64,000 nucleotides of DNA, taken from assembly GCF_030294945.1 (NCBI RefSeq), contig NZ_AP018448.1, forward strand, positions 7,222,001 through 7,286,000. The letters are read 5' to 3'. The notes under the pieces were generated by a model. The model was not told the origin of the DNA, ran no database searches, and worked only from the letters and a program-made list of their open reading frames with translations. Each line of letters begins with the position of its first letter. Within the stretch, counting starts at the first letter, position 1. This DNA comes from Streptomyces graminofaciens. Lineage in GTDB: Bacteria > Actinomycetota > Actinomycetes > Streptomycetales > Streptomycetaceae. Positions 59,217-64,000 of this stretch are shown in pieces. Position numbers and translations under genes: made by a program.

Positions 59217-59282
59217 TCGGTGGTTCCTCGGTGGTTCCTCGGTGGTTCCTCGGTGGTTCGTCGGTGGTTCGTCGGTTGCTCC
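59217..59282. repeat. 11-bp minisatellite upstream of FG-GAP gene
   Basis: Six units of TCGGTGGTTCC (59217, 59228, 59239), TCGGTGGTTCG (59250, 59261) and a degenerate TCGGTTGCTCC (59272). The unit is about one helical turn. It lies between the SnoaL-like gene stop (59290) and the FG-GAP start (59119). Confidence 0.92.
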
Positions 59283-59289
59283 GTGGGCG

Positions 59290-59685
59290 TTACGCCCAGA
59301 ACTCGCTCTCCTTCTCCAGGTCCTCCTGGCACTCGTCGATGTCGGTGACCTTGTCCCCGACGATCCGGAAGATCAGGCAGCCGTTCTGCTCGATCTGCTT
59401 GCCGCCTCGCTCGGCCGTGTAGCGGTGCACGGACACGGCGTGGCCGCGGCCGTCGACGCACACGTTCTGCAGCTCGACGCTGAACGTGCCGTTCGTCTCC
59501 GAGAAGAGCCGCTGGTACAGGTCGATCATCGCGTCCTGGCCCTTGTAGTCGCCGGACAGCAGATGGTCGCCGGGTACGTGGTGTGTGCAGTCGCCCGCGA
59601 AGAGGGTGCGCAGGTTGTCCATGTCGCCGCGGGTGAAGAGCTCGTAGCCCTTGCGGACGAGAGCGGCGTGGGGATGTTCAGCCAT
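59290..59685 (-). CDS. SnoaL-like/NTF2-fold protein
   Basis: 131 aa from ATG 59685. Single cone-shaped NTF2-like domain: ALVRKGYELFTRGDMDNLRT, LFAGDCTHHVPGDHLLSGDY, KGQDAMIDLYQRLFSETNG, QNGCLIFRIVGDKVTDIDEC. Cytoplasmic; no signal peptide. Families of this type include polyketide cyclases and limonene-epoxide-hydrolase-like enzymes, and the His pair in CTHHVPGDH could be catalytic. Function otherwise unknown. Confidence 0.88.
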   Translation of the reverse strand: MAEHPHAALVRKGYELFTRGDMDNLRTLFAGDCTHHVPGDHLLSGDYKGQDAMIDLYQRLFSETNGTFSVELQNVCVDGRGHAVSVHRYTAERGGKQIEQNGCLIFRIVGDKVTDIDECQEDLEKESEFWA

Positions 59686-59835
59686 GACGATCGCCGGCTT
59701 TCCGTGGTTTCGGGGTCCCGGGGGCCCAAGGTTTGGGTGTATTGGGCTGATAGGGGAGATTATCCGCCGTTGTCGGGGGCGTGGCCAACGCGCGTATGGC
59801 TGCGCGGCGGACGGGCGGCCCTGGCGGCCTGGAAG

Positions 59836-59863
59836 GTGCGGAGTGCGGAGTGCGGAGTGCGGA
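59836..59863. repeat. 7-bp tandem repeat
   Basis: Four perfect copies of GTGCGGA upstream of the DUF6528-like gene, including repeated GGAGTG that could alter ribosome-site spacing. Confidence 0.85.
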
Positions 59864-59889
59864 GTACAACGGGGGAGCCGAGTACGACG

Positions 59890-60927
59890 ATGACTGATGT
59901 GACAGACATGACTGATGTGACAGACGTGATTGATGCGACTGACGTGATTGATGCTGCTGACGTGGCTGACCTGGCAGATGTGACTGACATGGCTGACTAC
60001 CGGGTCGCCCTCTGCGAGCAGAACTCCAACCGCTTCCTGGTCTACGGCCGCACCGAGACGGCCTGGAACAACACCACCGCCGACTGGGTCTTCGACCCGG
60101 GCAACAGCCGTACGCCCTGGAACAACCCCTTCGAGATCCGTTTCCGGAAGGTCGGCTCGGCGACGTACGCCTTCATGACGGCCGGGCAGCCCGGGAACGG
60201 GCGGGCGGGCGCGGTGAAGGTGATGGGGAACGGCAGCCGCCTCGGGTACCGGCATCTGTGCTGGCAGGCGAGCATCCCGACCTACCCGCACAGCATCGAG
60301 CACATCCCCGGCAGGAACGTGGTCGTCGTGGCGTGCTCGCACGGTCGTGGTCAGAAGGTCGGGGAGATCCGGGTGTACGGGCCGAGCGGCTCCGGGTGGG
60401 GCGCGACCCCTGTGCAGATCATCAACGGCGCGGCCCTGGGGAAGCTGGTCGAGCCGCACGGGGTGTTGTGGGACGACCAGGCGAACGTGCTGCGGGTGAT
60501 CGGCGGCCCGGTGCTGCGGACGTACGAGGTGCGGGGCCGTGGCCGGGCCGCCCGGCTGCGGAAGGTGGGCGCCGACATCGACCTGCGCCGCGACGACGAC
60601 GGCGCGGTACGGGCGGGCAAGCACTACGGCCATGACGTCCAGCCGGACTACTCGGACGCGGGCCGGTTGGTGATCACGGACTCGAACGGGGTGTACGCGG
60701 TGGACCGCCGTACGCGCCGGAAGACGGATCTGCGGGTCGGGGGCGAGTTCGCGCTGGTCAAGTCGTTCGTCATCCATCCGTCGGGCCAGTGGATGTGGAC
60801 GCGTGACGTGACGGCGAGCGACAGCGTCTATGGCGGCGAGGTCGTGCGCTTCTCGACGGGCGGGGACCGGAGGAAGTCGTTGGCCCAGATCTACAAGGCG
60901 CGGATCGTGACTACGCGGTTCCACTGA
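59890..60927 (+). CDS. DUF6528-like beta-propeller protein with TDV-repeat N-terminus
   Basis: 345 aa if started at ATG 59890. The first 36 residues are a tripeptide repeat of the form x-D-V/M (TDVTDMTDVTDVIDATDV and on), encoded by a GA(C/T)(G/A)T-rich tandem DNA repeat. The conserved part starts at MADYRVALCEQNSNRFLVYG and continues as a six-to-seven-bladed propeller-like protein: TWQASIPTYPHSIEHIPGRN, VEPHGVLWDDQANVLRVIGG, GKHYGHDVQPDYSDAGRLVI and WMWTRDV. A later ATG (59989) might be the original start. No signal peptide. Overlaps the convergent gene at 60911 by 17 bases. Confidence 0.8.
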   Translation: MTDVTDMTDVTDVIDATDVIDAADVADLADVTDMADYRVALCEQNSNRFLVYGRTETAWNNTTADWVFDPGNSRTPWNNPFEIRFRKVGSATYAFMTAGQPGNGRAGAVKVMGNGSRLGYRHLCWQASIPTYPHSIEHIPGRNVVVVACSHGRGQKVGEIRVYGPSGSGWGATPVQIINGAALGKLVEPHGVLWDDQANVLRVIGGPVLRTYEVRGRGRAARLRKVGADIDLRRDDDGAVRAGKHYGHDVQPDYSDAGRLVITDSNGVYAVDRRTRRKTDLRVGGEFALVKSFVIHPSGQWMWTRDVTASDSVYGGEVVRFSTGGDRRKSLAQIYKARIVTTRFH

Positions 60928-61330
60928 GGGGGTTGCGGCGGGTGGGCGGAAGCGGTCGGTGGAAGCCCGCCTGGAGGGTGTGGAGGGTGACCGTGCCTCC
61001 GCCGAGCATCTCGGCCTTCTGGCGGAGCCGGGCCACGGCTGCCTGGGTCGGGCGGCCGTACACGTCGATGGATCTCATGCGGACGAGCGCGCCGAACGCG
61101 CGGAACTTCGGGCCGCCGAGTTCCAGGTGGAGTTCCAGGGAGGCGGAGTCGGGGTGGACGGCCACCGTGGTCATCGTGGACTCGGACTCGTCGATGTAGA
61201 AGCGGTAGGCGATGAGCTGGGGCTCGCGGGCCTCGATGAACGTGGCCAGGTCGTGCATACCGCTCTTGACCTGGGCGAGCTTGCCGTCGCGGATGTCGGA
61301 GCGGTCGATGTAGTAGAGGGGTTCCGCCAT
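60911..61330 (-). CDS. hypothetical protein, ferredoxin-like (ABM-type) fold
   Basis: 139 aa from ATG 61330. Starts MAEPLYYIDRSDIRDGKLAQ, then VKSGMHDLATFIEAREPQLI, AYRFYIDESESTMTTVAVHP, DSASLELHLELGG, and a longer tail RQKAEMLGGGTVTLHTLQAG. The core resembles antibiotic-biosynthesis-monooxygenase/EthD-like alpha+beta proteins without cofactor motifs. Role unknown. The 3' end overlaps the preceding plus-strand gene. Confidence 0.75.
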   Translation of the reverse strand: MAEPLYYIDRSDIRDGKLAQVKSGMHDLATFIEAREPQLIAYRFYIDESESTMTTVAVHPDSASLELHLELGGPKFRAFGALVRMRSIDVYGRPTQAAVARLRQKAEMLGGGTVTLHTLQAGFHRPLPPTRRNPLSGTA

Positions 61331-61440
61331 GGTGCCTGAACTTATCGTCGGGAGGTTGTTCGGTCCGCTCGACGCACGGTGGTTCTAGGGCTCTCCGTCG
61401 GCCACCGAGTCCAGGTACTGGCGCGCAGTTGCCGCAGGAG

Positions 61441-61845
61441 TCAGTCGGGCTTCGACGTCGTACCCAGTTCGCACCAGACGTACTTCCCGTACGAGCCGTT
61501 GACCGCGAACCACCCCCAGTCGTCCGCGTACGCGTCGATCAGGTGCAGGCCTCGGCCGGATTCGGTCGGGTCGGGGTGGGGGTTGATCGTCGGGGGTGTC
61601 GGGTCGGAGTCCCAGGCGCCGAGGCGGAAGGAGGGGCCGGACTGTCTGATCTTCAGGGACGCCGGGCCGGCTGTGTGGCGGATGGCGTTGCCGAGGAGTT
61701 CGGAGGCCAGTAGCTCCGCCGGGTCGAGGAGGGCGGGGAGGCCGTGGGTGGTGAGGATGTCGCGGAGGGCTCGGCGGCAGATGCCTACGGCTCGGGGGTC
61801 GTGGGGGATGTGGAGGGTGTACTCCCAGTCGGGCCGGTTCCGCAT
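61441..61845 (-). CDS. ATP-binding (anti-sigma-factor-type) regulatory protein
   Basis: 134 aa from ATG 61845. HATPase_c_2 domain of the SpoIIAB/RsbW-like type so abundant in Streptomyces: GICRRALRDILTTHGLPALL, DPAELLASELLGNAIRHTAG (N-box), then SGRGLHLIDAYADDWGWF (G2). The lid residues and DSDP (G1-like) are present. It probably phosphorylates or sequesters an anti-anti-sigma factor or binds a regulator. Divergent from the XRE/DUF397 pair. Confidence 0.9.
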   Translation of the reverse strand: MRNRPDWEYTLHIPHDPRAVGICRRALRDILTTHGLPALLDPAELLASELLGNAIRHTAGPASLKIRQSGPSFRLGAWDSDPTPPTINPHPDPTESGRGLHLIDAYADDWGWFAVNGSYGKYVWCELGTTSKPD

Positions 61846-62060
61846 GTCGGTCTCCCGGTGGTGCGCAGGGGTGGGGGCGCTGTGGTGGTGCCGGGCGGTG
61901 GCTCTGTCGCGCCCGCCTTGGCAGGGCGGTGCGGTGCGCTTCCGGGGCCCCGGGGTGTCGCAGCGTGTGCGTCGCGTCACTGAAGGTAGGGGTGATGTAT
62001 CACCCCGGTCAAGCTGAACTGGGATACTGGTGTCCCCAACTGCCGGGAGAGAAGGGCCTT

Positions 62061-62891
62061 ATGCCAGCGAGGAGCATCGTCACCGTGCGCCAGCAACGCC
62101 TGGGTGCGGAACTGCGCAAGCTCCGGGAGAGGGCCGGGCTGACCGCCAGGGAAGCGGCCAAGGCGGCGGGCATCGCGGAGAGCAAGATCTCCATGACTGA
62201 GGCCGGCCGGGTCGGGGTGAGCGCGGAACGGCTGCGGCACCTGGCCAGTCAATACGCGTGCGACGATCCCGCGCTCGTCGACGCTCTGGTGGCCATGGCG
62301 ACCGAGCGCGGGCGGGGCTGGTGGGAGGAGTACCGGGGGCGGGTGCCGTCGGGATACCTCGATCTGGCCGAGCTGGAGCACCATGCCGCGCACTTGACCA
62401 ACTTCGAGTGCGTGCACATCCCGGGGCTGCTCCAGACCGAGGGGCAGGTGCGCGCGATCTTCGGGGCTTCGGTGCCGAAGCTGTCCGAGGAGGAGATCGA
62501 GACGCGGGTGGAGTTCAGGCTGCGCCGTCGGCAGGCTCTCGGGGGGATGCGGTACCTGGCGTTGATCCACGAAGCCGCGCTGCGGATCCGGGTGGCGGAC
62601 CGCAAGGTGGCGCGGGATCAGTTGTCGTGGCTTCTGGAACGCGAAGTCGCCGTGCGTGTCGTGCCGTTCGACGTGGACGGCTTCGCCGGCGTCGCCGATC
62701 CGGTGGTGTACGCGGGCGGACCCGTTCGGGAGTTGGACACCGTCATGGTGGACAGCCAGCACGGCAGTGCTTTCCTGGACGCGGAGGCGCAACTCGCGCG
62801 CTATCGGGAGGTTCTCCGCAAGGTGGAGTCGGCCGCGTTGGGGGTCGTAGAGTCCCGGGAGCTGATTCACGGACTCGTACGCGAATGGTGA
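62061..62891 (+). CDS. XRE-family regulator with Scr1 (DUF5753) C-terminus
   Basis: 276 aa from ATG 62061 with GAGAGAAGGG upstream. Helix-turn-helix at about residues 12-70 (LGAELRKLRERAGLTAREAA, GIAESKISMTEAGRVGVSAE). The DUF5753/Scr1 domain follows at about 95-270 (CVHIPGLLQTEGQVRAIFGA, RRRQALGGMRYLALIHEAAL, VRVVPFDVDGFAGV, FLDAEAQLARYREVLRKVES). The next gene, encoding DUF397, overlaps or follows closely and is its usual partner, forming a regulator/small-protein pair in Streptomyces differentiation control (WhiJ/AbaA-like). Confidence 0.93.
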   Translation: MPARSIVTVRQQRLGAELRKLRERAGLTAREAAKAAGIAESKISMTEAGRVGVSAERLRHLASQYACDDPALVDALVAMATERGRGWWEEYRGRVPSGYLDLAELEHHAAHLTNFECVHIPGLLQTEGQVRAIFGASVPKLSEEEIETRVEFRLRRRQALGGMRYLALIHEAALRIRVADRKVARDQLSWLLEREVAVRVVPFDVDGFAGVADPVVYAGGPVRELDTVMVDSQHGSAFLDAEAQLARYREVLRKVESAALGVVESRELIHGLVREW

Positions 62892-62902
62892 GAGGGCAGA
62901 GA

Positions 62903-63085
62903 ATGGCGGACGGCATAACGTGGCAGAAGTCCTCGTTCTCCAGCGGCGGTGAGGCGGCCAACTGCCTCGAAGTCGCCGCCCCGGAAGCAGGCCGTGCGCT
63001 CCTCCGCGAAAGCGATGACCCGGCCACGGTCATAGCCCCCACCCCCACCGGCCTCGCCGCCCTCATACGCCATCTGAGCCGCTGA
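62903..63085 (+). CDS. DUF397 domain protein
   Basis: 60 aa from ATG 62903, with AGAGGGC upstream; GTG 62888 overlapping the XRE stop would add five residues. Typical DUF397: GITWQKSSFSSGGEAANCLE, VAAPEAGRALLRESDDPATV, TPTGLAALIRHLSR. Small basic-acidic protein encoded next to Scr1-type XRE regulators; the pair probably acts together, and the small protein may be an antagonist of the regulator. Confidence 0.95.
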   Translation: MADGITWQKSSFSSGGEAANCLEVAAPEAGRALLRESDDPATVIAPTPTGLAALIRHLSR

Positions 63086-63087
63086 CC

Positions 63088-63645
63088 GTGACCGTCCGGC
63101 TCTCGGCGGCAGCCACCCCCACCGCCCCCGCACTCACCCTCCGCCCCTGGCGGCCCGACGACGCGGCGGCGCTCGTGGTCGCTCATCGGGATCCCGGTAT
63201 GCGCCGCTGGTTGGTCACGCATCTGGACAGTGAGGACGACGCTCGGCGGTGGGTCGACGAGCAGAGTGAGGGGTGGGCCAGTCGTACCCGGCTCGGTTTC
63301 GCCGTGCTCGAAGGCGCTGGTCGTCCCGTCGGGCATGTCGTGGTCAAGGTCGTGGAGTCATCGGGAGGCGTGGCCGAGGTCGGCTACTGGACCTCCGCCG
63401 AGGTCAGGGGGCGCGGGGTCGCTCCCCGTGCGTTGGATGCCGTGTCGGCCTGGGCGCTCGGGGGGCAGGGGCTGTTGCCCCTGGCCCGCCTCGAGTTGTT
63501 CCACGCCTCGGGGAATCTCGCGTCCTGCCGGGTCGCGGAGAAGAGCCGGTACGTGTTGCACTCCGTGCTACCGGCTCAGCCTCCGCACTTCAGGACGGAG
63601 GGACATCTGCATGTCCGCAGGTCTGCCGTCGTTCGTCGTTACTGA
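63088..63645 (+). CDS. GNAT-family N-acetyltransferase
   Basis: 185 aa from GTG 63088, 2 bp after the DUF397 stop, so it is co-transcribed. RimJ/RimL-like acetyltransferase: LRPWRPDDAAALVVAHRDPG, GFAVLEGAGRPVGHVVVKVV, EVGYWTSAEVRGRGVAPRAL (acetyl-CoA pyrophosphate loop RGRGVA), RLELFHASGNLASCRVAEKS. Transfers acetyl from acetyl-CoA to an unknown amine. Confidence 0.9.
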   Translation: MTVRLSAAATPTAPALTLRPWRPDDAAALVVAHRDPGMRRWLVTHLDSEDDARRWVDEQSEGWASRTRLGFAVLEGAGRPVGHVVVKVVESSGGVAEVGYWTSAEVRGRGVAPRALDAVSAWALGGQGLLPLARLELFHASGNLASCRVAEKSRYVLHSVLPAQPPHFRTEGHLHVRRSAVVRRY

Positions 63646-64000
63646 AGCATTCCCGCGACGATCTCCCCGTTCACCGACTCCACCCCCGCCGTCGTGACCC
63701 CCGACGCCGAACCCCGTAGCACCACCGACCCGTAGTTCGCCGTCACGTGCAGGTCCGCCTTGCCGTCTCCGTTCGTGTCGCGGAGGCGTACCGTGCCGCC
63801 GAAGGAGTCGTCGTCCAGGCCGCCGGGGACGCCCGGGGTGTTGCGGGCGAACCACTGGGAACCCTTGGCGGTGAGGCCGGACTTGGTGCCGTACAGGACG
63901 TGGACGGCGCCCGCGTACGGCTGGTTGCCCAGCCTCTCGCCGTACGCGCCGATCGCCAGGTCCCGGTAGCCGTCGCCGTTCACGTCGCCGGCGGAGACCG
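63639..64000 (-). CDS. FG-GAP repeat protein (C-terminal part, cut by window end)
   Basis: Minus-strand frame open to the end of the window, so the N-terminus is outside. Contains the FG-GAP motifs NGDGYRDLAIGAYGERLGNQ and DTNGDGKADLHVTANYGSVV, each with the DxNxDGxxD calcium-type pattern, and a spacer GAVHVLYGTKSGLTAKGSQ. It is the same family as the protein at 57632-59119. It is likely secreted, with a signal peptide beyond the window. Its stop overlaps the end of the GNAT gene by 7 bases (convergent). Confidence 0.85.
   Translation of the reverse strand, partial: VSAGDVNGDGYRDLAIGAYGERLGNQPYAGAVHVLYGTKSGLTAKGSQWFARNTPGVPGGLDDDSFGGTVRLRDTNGDGKADLHVTANYGSVVLRGSASGVTTAGVESVNGEIVAGMLQ

Overview
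The window is high-GC actinobacterial DNA, almost certainly from a Streptomyces. The evidence is strong third-codon G/C bias, many GTG starts, and lineage-typical genes: an XRE/DUF397 pair, DUF317, FG-GAP secreted proteins, an FxLD lanthipeptide cluster, and a pSAM2-type integrase with its excisionase.

Layout. (1) 0-17.9 kb is an accessory redox region. A TetR gene is followed by a ferredoxin / 80-aa protein / dehydrogenase-CMD fusion / P450 operon. Next come a TetR-nuclease chimera and a second operon with ferredoxin, ferredoxin reductase and P450. After these lie a secreted cupin, a TetR/alpha-beta-hydrolase pair around a perfect palindrome, a TetR/SDR pair, an F420-reductase-like protein, a quinone reductase, and several broken genes (acetoacetyl-CoA synthetase, SDR, NmrA, luciferase-like). 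About 180 bp carrying the TetR/SDR divergent promoter is present twice (5.3 and 12.7 kb). (2) 18.3-31.7 kb carries a tandem SnoaL-like secreted protein, a junction of pectinesterase and KdpD fragments, a KimA-like potassium transporter, and the full kdpF-A-B-C-E-D potassium system. (3) 31.7-42 kb is a class I (FxLD) lanthipeptide cluster: precursor, LanB dehydratase, LanC cyclase, stand-alone thiopeptide-type domain, PCMT-like methyltransferase, several small companion genes and an XRE-TPR regulator. No protease or exporter is visible. (4) 42-50.6 kb is a mobilizable integrated element: DUF317 (frameshifted), relaxase, MobC, a dense GGGAC palindrome array, a phage-type zinc-finger protein, an HTH protein whose gene contains seven iteron-like repeats, then XRE, excisionase and integrase. 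(5) 50.7-54.0 kb holds a two-gene GNAT/PIN-like + ASCH module and a membrane DUF3761-like protein, ending at a tRNA-Gly(CCC). (6) 54.3-64 kb looks like conserved chromosome: tRNA-Gly, dcd, phosphoribosyltransferase, Yip1-like and FG-GAP proteins, a SnoaL-like protein, DUF6528, an anti-sigma-type ATPase, XRE/DUF397 and GNAT. It also carries several 7-11 bp minisatellites.

How the genes work together. Ferredoxin, reductase and P450 at 5.7-8.35 kb form a self-sufficient class I monooxygenase. The first P450 has a ferredoxin but no reductase and may borrow the second one's. KimA-like and Kdp proteins form low- and high-demand potassium uptake. LanB and LanC should dehydrate and cyclise the 64-aa FxLD peptide, and the methyltransferase probably modifies an aspartate. 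The relaxase, MobC, Int and Xis would move the element but need a helper, because no TraB/FtsK gene is seen.

The best candidates for something undescribed are the in-frame TetR-McrA chimera, the GNAT/PIN-like + ASCH pair beside the integrase, and the out-of-register iterons inside the HTH gene. Database identity could not be checked; all family calls come from reading motifs.
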